Shown here one piece after another: positions 11,189-22,017 of a stretch of 64,000 nt of DNA. Both the position numbers and the translations under genes were made by a program. The DNA is from Armillaria gallica (lineage: Eukaryota > Basidiomycota > Agaricomycetes > Agaricales > Physalacriaceae): assembly GCA_037576215.1 (NCBI GenBank), contig JBANDB010000006.1, forward strand, positions 3,286,001 through 3,350,000, in the 5' to 3' direction. Under the pieces are notes generated by a model that saw only the letters and a list, made by a program, of their open reading frames with translations, was not told the origin of the DNA and ran no database searches. The first letter of the stretch is position 1. Each line of letters opens with the position of its first letter.

Positions 11189-12600
11189 GCATCGGCTTTT
11201 TTGAAATTAATCCGAAGCTAACACCGTAAAAGATTGATTTATCACTGGAACCTGCTTTCCCCTTTGTATGCTGTTTTATAGGATTGTATTATAGTATTTT
11301 TGAAAGCCGATCTCGCCGGTCCCAACGACAGGTATTAACATGGAACAACTTTCCCAAGATGCTCTGAGCGTTCATCGCGTTCCTTACACTGACAGTTGGT
11401 CCCACGCGGTGGCATGAACCATGTTGATGGCGTTGAGACTGTAGTCCTGGGTAAGAACTTGGCCTATTCGCGTCAGCCAACTGTAGGTATGCATGTTTGG
11501 CTCTTCTACAGTGATTCATTACACACTTGAGGAGACGGTGAGTTGGATTTACAATACATGGAAACCTCCACTTAGATCGCCACAAGGCTTGAGATATTTA
11601 CAGCTCGCATATCTAATGAAACATCTACAATGATATGCATCACGCTTCGTTAATCAATCCAAGTCCGACTAGTAATGGTACCTGGTCAAGCCTGCCCTCA
11701 GTTACCATAGTTGATGTGCCTTCTGGTGTGCGCTATTTTCGCCTGCTGTTGCATCATCCGCGATGGACCTCAATCTTCCACATACTAAGTGTACAAGTTC
11801 CATGATTAGGATCCAGAGGTAAAGGAACCCCGAGTTGTCCGACTGAGTGCAATGCCCACCGTGTGAGTGGAATCCATAGGGCAACGAGATCAGTCTTACT
11901 AATTGATTGTTCGACAGTGTCCAATGAGAATCTGTTTTCGTTGCAGTTACCGGCACGAGCTTATTGGCGTCACCATGTCATTTTCCATTGGATGTGAGTC
12001 CAACGCGGTTGATGTGATGTGGAAGAGAAGGGAGTGATGAACATTACTCTCAAGGCCCCTTCGAGGACTCACTCGTGCCACTTTGAACTGCCTTTGTCGT
12101 CACATTATGGTAACGGAAGGGTGTTGCTGGTGAGGCTCAAATGATCGTGTCAGGCACCAATGGGAACAGGCAGCATCTCGGAACGCTTAAACGCATTGTT
12201 GGATCCGGACAAAGGCTAGCGGCTGTTTTATTTGTTGCTCACCGAACAGGAGCGATTTTCCCATTGAAAAAAGAGGACAAAGCTGGAGGTAAAAGGCTAT
12301 AATTAGTCGCTTCCATTGAATTCTCATTGGCGGAAGGGGCTGATGAATAGGAGTGTGGCATGCTAATTATAGCCCGTTGCTAAAAATATACTTTGAGGTA
12401 CATTCGCTGCGCATTAACAGGTCGTCGTTCGTGTTTTCGCTGCGCCTCTGGTGACCCGAAAATTGTCAGAAATGAGGCTGAATACCTTTACTGAACGGCG
12501 AAGTCTTTTTCCTGGGACGGGAAGGATGAAAAGAGGAGTGGGAATTGAACGTTACCGTGACAACATGGCCGCTGTTACCGAATCACTGACCCGGCGAGCC
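11189..12600. other. Long non-coding stretch upstream of the secreted-protein gene
   Basis: About 1.4 kb with only short overlapping open frames and no family match on either strand. The last few hundred bases are likely the extended promoter of the strongly expressed-looking gene at 12837. Confidence 0.5.
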
Positions 12601-12603
12601 GGA

Positions 12604-12610
12604 TATAAAA
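12604..12610 (+). promoter_or_regulatory. TATA box
   Basis: TATAAAA in the context ggatataaaaggctcc, followed by a pyrimidine-rich tract (about 12620-12680) typical of transcription starts of highly expressed fungal genes. It lies 227 bp before the ATG at 12837, with a 5' UTR intron between. Confidence 0.65.
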
Positions 12611-12709
12611 GGCTCCTGTAGTTTCCCCGTTTTCCCAGTTCACCACTCTCCCTTTCCGCCCATCTTCGTCTTTTATTTCGCAGCCGTGCTGCTTGGCTTT
12701 CCCTTTCTT

Positions 12710-12762
12710 GTAAGTCGCATTGGTCGTTCATACTAATGCTTGGGGCTCATTGCTGTCTACAG
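12710..12762 (+). other. Intron in the 5' untranslated region
   Basis: GTAAGT donor, ACTAATG branch-like site and CTACAG acceptor, 53 bp, lying between the TATA box and the start codon. Confidence 0.65.
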
Positions 12763-12836
12763 TTATACTTTCAAGTCAGCTCTCCTTCACATTCTTTCTT
12801 CAACAACTTCCGCGAAGTTACGTTCCTTGCGCCATC

Positions 12837-14283
12837 ATGAAGTTCTCAACCTCTTTTTCGACGCTCTTGATGCTTGTGCCTCTCGTTTCCCAAGTTTCTG
12901 CCTTGGCTGTGCGGCAACAACCTGGACTGGTTCCCGTTGACCTGGTTAGCCGTCAGGGAGGTGGCAACGGAGGTGGTAAAGGAGGAGGAAACAACGGCAA
13001 TAACAATGCGGGTGCTGTGAGTCGCAATATTTCGACGATTTGTGTTTCAGTTGCTGACTCTTTCGTAGAACAACAATAATGCTGGTAACAATGGCGCGGC
13101 TAACGGCACTGCTAACAATGGCGCGGCTAATAACGGCTCGAACAATGCCAACAACAACGATGCCCAAACATCCTTGAGTGAGCACAATCTTCCTATTTTT
13201 AGACCTTTTCGTCTCGAGCTAACCCGTTTCTCCAATAGCCCTTGACCCCAAAGTTATCGGTCCAGGATTTGCCCAAGATGGAAATGAGACACCTGTTGAT
13301 GGTAAATATTTGATCCCGCCGGTTAGCCTGTTGTATTAAGTACTTCATTTCAGGTCAATCCCCATCGCTGACGACGACGAACAACTTTATCAACTTCTGT
13401 TTGACTGTCAATGCTCCTATCACAAATGGACAGCAGATCCAAGGCGGTTCATGCAACCCGATACCAATTGGCGCCATCCCAAGCACTGACAACATGCCTT
13501 CCGCGAAGTTCCAAGTTCCCGCCAACGGTGACACTCTCCAGCAGAACACGGCTTTCACTGTCACGATGGCCATCCAAAACATGCAAACTGGCACGTTTGT
13601 GAACGCGCAGACCAACTATTTCTCTGCTCCCCAGCAGTTGAACGGACAGGGTCAGATCATCGGTCACACTCACGTTGTCATCGAAGAGCTCGATTCGCTT
13701 ACCCAAACGACGCCTACCAACCCCAAGAACTTTGCATTCTTCAAGGTAGCGTCGTGTCTAGCGTGGTATTTCTCCGTCACTGAGGCCTTTTAGGGTATCA
13801 ATGGTGCTGCCCAGGGTGGTGTTGTTACTGCCGATGTTACCAACGGTCTTCCTGCGGGCGCATACAGAATCTGTTCGATCAACTCGTCGTCAAACCACCA
13901 GCCTGTCATCGTCCCCATCGCTCAACATGGTAGTTTGGATGACTGCTCCTATGTAAGTAAAGTCTCGATGCAGTTTTATGGTTTACTGACAAAAGCATCA
14001 GTTCACTGTCAATGCAAATGGCCAAGCAGCTGGCGGCAACAACAACGGTAACAACAACAATGGCGCCGCCGCTTCGGGTGCTGCTGCCGCTTCGGGCGCT
14101 GCAGCCGCTGCAGCCTCTGGCGCTGCAGCCTCTGGAGCTGCCAATGCTGGTAACAACAACCAAGGAAATGGCAAAGTGGGCATTATCCATTTGTCGTAAA
14201 TATTCCGTGCTGACATCTTTTAGGGTGGCAATGGCAATGGCAAGAACAACCGTCGCAGCACATGGGTAGCGCGGGAATACTAA
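12837..14283 (+). CDS. Secreted protein of the Agaricomycete 'ribosomal protein s17-like' family (misnomer)
   Basis: Seven exons, join(12837..13016,13069..13177,13239..13301,13354..13745,13794..13952,14002..14175,14224..14283), 378 residues. Signal peptide MKFSTSFSTLLMLVPLVSQVSA, a possible Kex2-like site near VSRQ, then a Gly/Asn-rich linker. The globular core contains NFINFCLTVNAPITNGQQ, GGSCNPIPIGAIPS, FTVTMAIQNMQTGTF, IIGHTHVVIEEL and GAYRICSINSSSNHQPVIV. The C-terminus is Ala/Ser/Gly/Asn-rich low complexity and ends WVAREY. Homologues are abundant in mushroom genomes and sometimes carry a ribosomal S17 label, but nothing here resembles a ribosomal protein. The signal peptide argues for export. 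Function is unknown. A strong TATA box and 5' UTR intron suggest high expression. Confidence 0.85.
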
Positions 14284-14908
14284 GCGTCCTCCCAACTTGA
14301 GGCTGCTGTTGAGGCCGTACAAACGGGGCAGGCTCCGGCGACTTAGATTCTCACGCAGGTTTTCATGTTGTATTTTCTGTCATTCGTATCTCCAGTGTTT
14401 TCATACCCGCATGTTGTTTTTTCTTCTTGTACCTAATGATGCATGATGGCCGGGAGGCTGTCTTTCTGTTAATTCGAGATGGGCTGGTAATTCGATGTCG
14501 GAGTGTAAGAGAAAATGACATCTAAGATGTTGCTCGGTAATAATATAACGAGAAAATACTGGGCCAAGGCAGTGCAGCTGTATTCAATGAGACGAACCTA
14601 CTGCGCAGAGCGGGGTATAGAGCAAGGATCATGATCCTTGGCAGTATTTGTCATGCCGGTCTGTCTTGCCCTCTGATCCTGGCGGTCATCTGCAGGCCCA
14701 CTTTTCGCTGCCAAGTCTTTTGCCTGGGCTTGCACTGAAGGCTGTCCCTTCCTTACCTTTATTAAGCTTTCTTTCTTTTTCCTTATTATCCGCAGGTCTG
14801 TCCACTCCATTCTCCGGATTATCTGAGACTGGTTACCTTGCCGTCGCCACTGGTTTCAGACGGTCTGACTCTCTTGCCTTTTACTCCCATCTAGGCGGTT
14901 CTCTTTCC
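14284..14908. other. 3' flank of the secreted-protein gene and promoter of the ADAM gene
   Basis: No coding signal. Pyrimidine-rich sequence from about 14690 to 14900 precedes the ADAM start. An open frame at 14648 runs into the ADAM first exon but begins before the signal peptide. Confidence 0.45.
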
Positions 14909-17900
14909 ATGTATTTTCCTCACTGTCGACGCTTCCATGCGCTGGTCGTCGTCCTTGTCGTCTCTTGGCTTGATTTAGCTGCTGGTAAGTGTTTTGATGT
15001 GCTCAGTGCGACACTAGGTAACCATTCGGTTCAGCGTTGAGTGGACCCCCCAGACCACTGAGGTCGTTGGTCCATCCGACAACAAGGTCTCTTGAGATAT
15101 TACCTCGACACTACCAATCTCCCACGAAGCGCTCACCACTAGACACGCGCTCGACTACCCTGCGTCACGACGACTCCTTCCGCCTCATTGTTGCTGCCTT
15201 TGATGATCATTTCTACCTTCATCTCCGTCCCAACAACCACCTTGTGCACCCAGCTGCTCGTGTTACTTATCACTCCGCTGATGGCACGACTCGTACCGAA
15301 CCCCTTCTGCGTGAGAGCGTCAAGGCTTACTTGGGCGAGGTCATCGACCCCCAGTTTTCCGATGTTCGGCTGAGAGAAGACGCTGCCGGAGTTGCTTACT
15401 CTGCGTTCCCTGAGGCTGAACTTGGCTGGGCACGTATCATGATCCATGACCAAGGTGATGGTGATCGGCCTCCCACCTTCGAGGGCGCCTTTGCGGTGGA
15501 TGGCGTCGTGCACCACGTCATGACAAAGGACCACTATCTGCGGACGAAATACCCGCTCGATCCGGAGATCGTGCATTCAATAGATGGCATGGTCATCTGG
15601 AGGGACTCAGACGTGATGACGCCTGAAGAGGAGCAGCTGGCCAGGAAGGGATCGTATTCTGAGTCTGAGCCGCCTACCGCACCGCGTACGTGTGCCCATG
15701 ACAAAATGTCTTACAATACTCCAGAACAGAATCCTATCTTCCAAAATGCTCCCACGACGCCGTGGTATGGACTGGGAGTATTCGGGAATACTTCGCTATC
15801 GCGGAGGGATGATGTTGCCGGTGGCGATATGAGTACAAAGTATGGACAAATTTTCTCGTTTACCCCTTCCTAATTCTCTCTGTCAGTTTTGCCAATGTCA
15901 TCGGTGACAATTCCGGGTGCCCAAAGTCTCAGCAAGTTCTTTATATGGGTGTTGCTGCCGACTGCCAATATGTCTCGCAATACGGCAACAAAGATAACGC
16001 TACGAAGCAGATTCTCAACGACTGGAATTTGGCTAGTAGTCTCTACAAATCTACCTTCAATGTTAGTCTGGGCATTATCGAGCTTCAAGTACAGGATTCA
16101 AGGTAACAACCATTCAATCTGATCATAGAACACATCGCTGATATGTTTTATTTAGTTGCCCATCTACCACCAATTCCAGCGTCCCGTGGAATGTAGGGTG
16201 CAGTGATAGCGTTACCTTGAATGATCGCCTGTCGCTTTTCTCGCAATGGAGAGGTGCCAAGGGTAGTGATAATGTCGGTTTGTGGCACCTCATGAGTGGC
16301 TGCCCCACCGGTTCGGAGGTGGGAATTGCCTGGCTCGCCACCTTGTGAGTACCGCGTTGTGATGACCCAACACAGCTGGACGGAACTGATGAACATGTAG
16401 ATGCCAACAATCTTCTTCCGGGGATACTGGCTCAGTCGTATCTGGAACTGCCGTATCGACCAGTGGGCGGACAGAGTGGCAGGTCGTCGCTCATGAAGTT
16501 GGTCACAACTTTGGCGCAATTGTGAGTCCTTTCCGCTCTATATAACAATGCTTTGCCTTTATTCATATCCGTTCAATAGCACGATGTGTGTATTTCTCCT
16601 GTATCTCTTCCATCTCCTCATGACGAATTGGGATTAGTGCGCAGATGGTTGTTCTGAGACTGATTCCTGCTGTCCTCTGAACACCAACACCTGTGATGCT
16701 AGTTCCAGGTTCATCATGAGTCCTGTATCACAATCATCCGAACAACAGTTCTCTGCTTGCAGCCTGGGAAACATCTGTCAGTATCCAAATCTGTTGCCCA
16801 TTCCTTGTGCTCACATACAGTCGCAGGCTCAGTAATGGCAGGCACAAGTGGTTCTAAAATCAATAACACTTGTCTGGTCGACGCATCTTCGGCGACGGGT
16901 ATCATATCACTACAGATGTGTGGTAACGGTATAGTTGAAGATGGAGAGGATTGCGACCCAGGCACTGGTGTCGATTCCAATTGTTGTGATACTTCAACTT
17001 GCAAGTTCAAGAATAGCGCTGTCTGTGATCCCGACAGCAGTGCTTGTTGCACCGGTCAATGTACTTTTGCCCCGTCCACGCAAGTTTGCAGAGCTTCCAA
17101 GGACTCTCAATGTGATACAGCCGAGACGTGTACGGGCAACTCCTCAGCGTGTCCTAGTGACGTTGTATCACCTAATGGTCAGTGGTGCCGACTTCCGCAC
17201 TATATTCGATATTCATTCATTTATCTAGGGCAATCGTGTGGCTCCGGCGGTTTAGCGTGTGCTAGCGGTCAATGCACATCTGTTTCCCGTTCGTCTCCTA
17301 TTCTTGCGGTTTCGTACTAGGTGTTAACATCGTGGTAGTTCAATGTCAATCCGTGGGAGCATCCATGAACCTGACAACAGGATGCTCGAACCGCAATGAC
17401 CAAACGTGTCAAGTATCCTGCCAGGATCCGAGTAACAGCAATCAATGTGTGCTCTTGTCTTCTCTTCTCGTAGACGGCTCTCCTTGTGGTATGTGTACCG
17501 TGTTTTCGTTGCGCACACGTTACTTACCGGAATCATGGTCAGGTTATGGTGGAAGCTGTCAATCAGGCTCCTGCAAGAGCGGAAGTGCTATAGATACCGC
17601 GAAGGTTTGTTCTTTACCAATTTTTTGCAGGAATATGCTCAGAAAGTTAAATTATTCAGGCGTGGTACAAGCAGAATCTTCAGATTGCGATACCTGTGAC
17701 CATCATTGCCGCCCTCATCGTGTTAGCATTGTTGTGGGCATTAATTAGAGGTTCGTTAATGTTTTCTTATATCACTTTATCAGCGCTGACTTTCGACAGG
17801 GATCCGACGTTGCATGACCCGAAAACGGGTTGTACGGACTATGAGACCGTCAATGACTCCCACCTATTCAAGGTTGCGCCATGATAGAATAGCAAGTTAT

Positions 17901-18063
17901 GACAGGGCTGTACCTACTTATATGGGGTGAGTCGTGATACTTCATACACCATGACGTAGATCTGATATCCATTACCTGTAGCAGTGGCCCGCCTGGTAGA
18001 GAAATTTATCGGAGCCGGGCGAATTGGGTAGACGAGAATGCATATAACGGACCACGTCCGTAA
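14909..18063 (+). CDS. ADAM-type transmembrane metalloprotease (M12B)
   Basis: Fourteen exons, join(14909..14984,15035..15839,15887..16102,16156..16344,16401..16521,16580..16585,16638..16776,16827..17177,17229..17288,17339..17488,17543..17604,17660..17750,17800..17926,17982..18063), 824 residues. Order: signal peptide ([15 protein letters not shown]), prodomain ending near SLSRRDD, catalytic domain with the zinc motif [12 protein letters not shown], a Cys-rich disintegrin-like domain starting [15 protein letters not shown], further Cys-rich repeats, one transmembrane helix ([19 protein letters not shown]) and an Arg-rich cytoplasmic tail ending NGPRP. The third zinc His and the following Asp are encoded by a 6-nt microexon. 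Fungal ADAMs are surface or secretory-pathway proteases with poorly known substrates. All junctions keep frame. Its last four exons are duplicated at 59.6-60.1 kb. It marks the end of the conserved block. Confidence 0.92.
16580..16585 (+). other. 6-nt microexon carrying a zinc-ligand codon
   Basis: cacgat (His-Asp) is flanked by ..ttcaatag on the left and gtgtgt.. on the right. It completes HExxHxxGxxHD between exons ending GAI and starting CADG. No other splice choice preserves both the motif and the frame. Confidence 0.8.
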
Positions 18064-19245
18064 TTCGCACACCCCTCCATCGTTTATTATCGCTGAATCA
18101 TTTGCTACCATTTATCCCACCATCTTTCCGTCGATATAATAATGCATTGTTTTTAAGGACGCTGTATTGCATTTGTAGCATATAGAACAGGATGATATTA
18201 ATATCATCACGTTCAAGGAGTAGATGAAACTTCAATTGGTGGTTGAGAAGAATCGGGCGCCTCTCGGTTTCTGCATCACAAGACAGCATCCTGTCCCAAG
18301 ATAAAGATGGAGCATAGGCCGCGAGCGGTGTGCTTGTGCTCAGATAATAATAACATCTGAAGGTCGCCGTGTTGTAATACATTTAGACCCTGGATTTAAA
18401 GCGTGACTGGGGTGTTTTCTAGACGCGTTTCAACTGATATGCGTCGCATTAGCCTGCAGCAAGCAAACCAACAATAATTCGTTGGTCTAACAGCTTGAGG
18501 CTATTTCTGCAGGTTACCGCATAATGGTATGTTCGGAGCCACTGTCAACAAAATTCCCGGAATTGATCCTACGTAGTCGCTCTCGGAACTTCTCATTTTG
18601 TGTTGACTACTCGCGCCGAAGTAGGTTTGGTTTGCTTCGTGCGTTTGTTCTGTCCATCATCATCGTTATTAATTCAAAACGGGACACTCGGATCTTGTAA
18701 CGGGACTACGCGTGATATGTACTAATTTCCAATATTTAAACATGAGTGAGTTCTCCGTATCAGGTATTGTAGCTGCGCTACGGAGGCAAGCGATCAGGAG
18801 GAAAAGACTGCTGCACCTGTTGGTATTCCACGTAATTGAAGAGACTGGTAAGACATCCCAGCCCTGGAAGTATGGATGTTAGACTAACACAGACGAAAGT
18901 ACGCTCCACACACGTACTGCGACTCGGCCCTTTGGAAGCCATCCACAAGCGCTTATTGATATCCTTGATATCCCCTTGTTGCTGATATACCTTCGCGATT
19001 CGATGAAAATCCGGAGGCCATCAGTTGTTCCCGAATAGTTCTTCCATCCTCTGGTTTGGAATAATGACTCGAAGTTTCTGAGGACACCGAGTTGGCGCAG
19101 CGTCTCCATTGAGGGCAACAAGGTCGAGTAGCGTGCGCGCCGTGAGTCTTTCACGATAATGTATACATCTAGTCGTGTCTCTCCGAAAGTACCCCCCGGG
19201 ACCCTAGACAGGTGCCAGTGGTAGCGAACGCAAATGGGAATGTCA
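17490..19245 (+). repeat. Segmental duplication R1, copy 1
   Basis: Covers the 3' end of the ADAM gene, its 3' flank (18064-18790) and the 3' half of the F-box gene. The same order reappears at about 59555-61315 with scattered substitutions and small indels, and a partial copy (from about 18345 onward) reappears at 49770-50430. The 3' flank itself holds no gene. Confidence 0.85.
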
Positions 19246-19663
19246 GAGTTTCGCACAACACCAGTCCATCTGAACACGAAAGAAATATGTGGAACGAGAG
19301 GAAACAGAGTTTTGAAGCCAACGACGTTGGGTAGACAGAGGAGAGTGTGATACACTTGTTTCACTGCAGTTTCCATTGCTGCTTTTGGAGGTCGATAGAG
19401 CAGGTGATGGTGCGGGTAAGTCGTGGGATGAAGTCATGGTAGATGATAGATTTTCGGAACTGGGATATGTCGGATAGGTAGTATATGTATGCGAGATTGG
19501 TGAGGTATATGTCCTGAGAAGCGATAGGGGCATAGACAGCTTTCCACGTTCGGTTGATTCTGGGGCAAGTGGTCATGAAGGACGTTCGGATGTAGGACGG
19601 CATTTCAGAGTGCCAAACTTCGTATACAATTATTTCGACAAGCTCTGGAGGAAACGTAGTCAT
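18790..19663 (-). pseudogene. F-box-like protein gene, frameshifted
   Basis: Start ATG 19663 reads MTTFPPELVEIIVYEVW, a short F-box-like N-terminus of the kind used by Agaricomycete F-box/leucine-rich proteins that recruit substrates to SCF ubiquitin ligases. It continues through TCPRINRTWKAVYAPI, YIYYLSDISQFRKS and FIPRLTRTITCSIDLQK. At about 19385 the run of four A on the coding strand shifts the frame. The copy at 61.69 kb has five A and reads on uninterrupted as DLQKAAMETAVK. After the shift the protein continues METAVKQVYHTLLCLPNVVGF..., SMETLRQLGVLRNFESLF and WLPKGRVA, then probably an intron and a short exon (SYQSLQLRGIPTG). Either a pseudogene or a sequence error in a homopolymer. Confidence 0.65.
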
Positions 19664-19684
19664 GGTGTAAGAAAAGGAGACCAC

Positions 19685-20259
19685 GGCCGGCGATGCAAGT
19701 CGCCTCCACTCATCGGTCCGGGCCTGCTCCGTAAAGCTATAGTAGGGCGTTTTATGGGCTTTTCGTCAACTACTCGTATTACTGATCGGAAGCACCCTAT
19801 GCCTCGTCGTCATCTAGCTGAAATCGCGTAGTAATTTGATGCGGTGCATATCACGGTATATGTCCATATGACGCCAAAAAGCTTATCATCAACCAAGGTC
19901 CAACACTTGTTGCCAATCACGCCTGTCAAGTCTGGGAAAGCACTGAGTGGGTATCAGTATCTGAAATCGACGGTCAGTCATTCAAGATAAACCTGGATAC
20001 GGCGTTGCACGTACTCAGATACACAGAATTTCTCCGCTGAATTTCCTGAGCAAGAGATTTTGCCGTAGGCCTTCCACCCTTGTTAGCCGGTTGGTGGAAA
20101 GAGTCGGAATACTCTGGGAGACAATTGAAAGCAATCAGAGTCGGTAAGTTTTGCGATGCCGTCGGTGTTTCTATACCTGGTGCCGCCGCACTGTATGTAA
20201 CCGTATAATAAATAATTGCAATTGGGTACAAAAGGTTATCAGAATGTGAGTATTCACAA
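19685..20259. repeat. 3' flank of HET-A, shared with the other HET copies
   Basis: From about 19830 this is the conserved 3' flank of the HET genes, seen again at 27030-27476, 54470-54905 and 63515-63957. No gene within it. Confidence 0.7.
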
Positions 20260-22017
20260 TCAAGCAAGAATACTATGAGACTCTGCAGACACACCTAGTT
20301 CTTTTAGCCGCTTTATTTCATTCGAGTCAGTCATTTTAAACACAGACACTTTCTCAAACATCTTGCTGGGCAGTCGCCGCCCAACAACCCAATATTGCGG
20401 TGGAAATATTTCGTCCTTCTGTCCGAATGGATTGCTGCCGAGCAGTGTGTATGTGTCTTCGGGTATCGGGTACTGGTGGCTGGCAAGGATGTTGAATGTA
20501 TGCGCCGTCCTGTCCGCATCTTCGACAATCAACTCTCCGCATCGATCAATCCCTTCTTCACCTCCCACCGCCAATCCGCACACAAACCCCCTTTCAATGG
20601 TGAACCCTTCATGCCAATCATCATCATTCTTCCGAACACCGCGAATCCAATCACTATCATTGGGCAGAGGCTTGGTCATGACCTGCTCCCATGATGGTCT
20701 CCATTTCTTGCATCCAGTTCCAGGCTCGGGATAGGTGAAGAACAATATAGCCCGAATAAATGATGGCATCTCATTTATAAGTGCTGTCCATGCATCCTCC
20801 AGAGATTGACTCTCATAATATGCTGGTATTGAGCCTGTCCACAGAGAAAATGCTAGTCCGGCGACTTTGTCTACAGGGTTGGTTGATATCCGATCCTGCA
20901 TTGCAGATAGCACACGATACACACTGGCAGTTGGAATCTCTGCAGACTTGAGCTTTTTGTGAAATCTCGTTAATATCTTGTCCTCGTAGTTTCCCGCCTC
21001 GTCTATTGGCTCAGAGTGCATCGGTCCATCTGGTGTATCCCCGGCAATCATTGACATAAGGCCGACCTCCTGCACTGTCCATGCACGCCTAAACCAACAC
21101 CGGTCACTCTCCAAGTCGCCCTCCTTCAAACTCAAAGGCAGACCCAGCCCGCTCAAATAGCACACCACGTGAGCACCTCGATATATTCCTCCGATGGTAG
21201 GCACATCCAGTTTCCACTCTTCCACTCGCAGATCCTCCCTCGGCCCTCCTCTCTGTCTCAAGCAGAGAACATCCAACCACGTGTATTCCAGTCCCAGGTT
21301 CAGCATCTCGATCCGGATGAGGTCGAGGTTGGCACCTTTCGGGATGGGCACGGGCCATTCATATCCATTGATAGGGGTCCGCACATCAACGCGATCTGCC
21401 TCATCCACCCAAGCATGTGATATTGGTTGTGCTTCTTTGTGATGGAAGGTGTTGAATTTCGCCCTGCAGCTCCACCATGGGACCACACGATTACTGTACA
21501 GATCCCAGGCTCGTCGAGGTGCCATGTCCGCTTGGACTATCCGGCTACCAACGAGCGCGTTCCTTCGCCGATTGATGTCCTCCGCTTCACATTTCTGTAG
21601 CTCCATTTGAATGTCAGTGACTTTGCGGTTGCACCATGCTGAGCGCAGACGGCCATATGCAGTTCCAAAGTCGTAGTTCTGTGCAATGCAGTCTTTGAGA
21701 ACGAAGGAGACGGATAGGGTATCCAATGTGTATGAGGTTCCGAGTGTGGTGTTGAGTAAATCCAAGAGGCCCTGAATGTCAAGGCAAGGGCAGGGAATGT
21801 TGGCAAGAGAGGAAGATATTACGGGCTTTCTACCAGTGTACGCCCGTTGCTTTGGAACCTTTATGGATTCTTCTATTTGTCCAATTTCTGTCTGCGAGGA
21901 GATTGTAACGTCAGGAAGAAGTAGTTCGGGACGATCCCGCTGAAGCTGAAGTCTACGAGTCCCGCCACTATTACTACAAGATTTCTGCAGATCCTGAAGA
22001 CTATTATACATTGCCAT
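20260..22017 (-). CDS. HET-domain protein HET-A (intact copy)
   Basis: Single open exon of 585 residues. A HET (heterokaryon incompatibility) domain lies at about residues 199-318: ISHAWVDE, WPVPIPKGANLDLIRIEMLN, YTWLDVLCLRQ, EWKLDVPTIGGIY, VVCYLSG and CWFRRAWTVQE. Known: HET domains trigger a cell-death reaction after fusion of incompatible hyphae in ascomycetes, and in mushrooms the family is large and mostly uncharacterised. The N-terminal 198 residues and the long C-terminal part (SAMQDRISTNPVDKVAGLAF, FTYPEPGTGCKKWRPSWEQVMTK split across motifs, YWVVGRRLPS, ELGVSAESHSILA at the end) are shared by all copies here and match no domain I know. Start ATG 22017 is the first in frame. No disabling change seen. 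Four paralogues in 44 kb suggest a fast-evolving recognition cluster. Confidence 0.85.
   Translation of the reverse strand: MAMYNSLQDLQKSCSNSGGTRRLQLQRDRPELLLPDVTISSQTEIGQIEESIKVPKQRAYTGRKPVISSSLANIPCPCLDIQGLLDLLNTTLGTSYTLDTLSVSFVLKDCIAQNYDFGTAYGRLRSAWCNRKVTDIQMELQKCEAEDINRRRNALVGSRIVQADMAPRRAWDLYSNRVVPWWSCRAKFNTFHHKEAQPISHAWVDEADRVDVRTPINGYEWPVPIPKGANLDLIRIEMLNLGLEYTWLDVLCLRQRGGPREDLRVEEWKLDVPTIGGIYRGAHVVCYLSGLGLPLSLKEGDLESDRCWFRRAWTVQEVGLMSMIAGDTPDGPMHSEPIDEAGNYEDKILTRFHKKLKSAEIPTASVYRVLSAMQDRISTNPVDKVAGLAFSLWTGSIPAYYESQSLEDAWTALINEMPSFIRAILFFTYPEPGTGCKKWRPSWEQVMTKPLPNDSDWIRGVRKNDDDWHEGFTIERGFVCGLAVGGEEGIDRCGELIVEDADRTAHTFNILASHQYPIPEDTYTLLGSNPFGQKDEIFPPQYWVVGRRLPSKMFEKVSVFKMTDSNEIKRLKELGVSAESHSILA

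Noticed and set aside
12837..14283. Ribosomal protein S17
   Set aside because: Common database label for this family, but the protein has a signal peptide and no S17 motifs.
15139..15576. Minus-strand frame of 145 codons inside ADAM exon 2
   Set aside because: Shadow of the ADAM coding sequence, which is supported by motifs and splicing.
18064..18790. CRISPR-like or tandem-repeat array
   Set aside because: No short regularly spaced repeats found. Repetition here is long segmental duplication.
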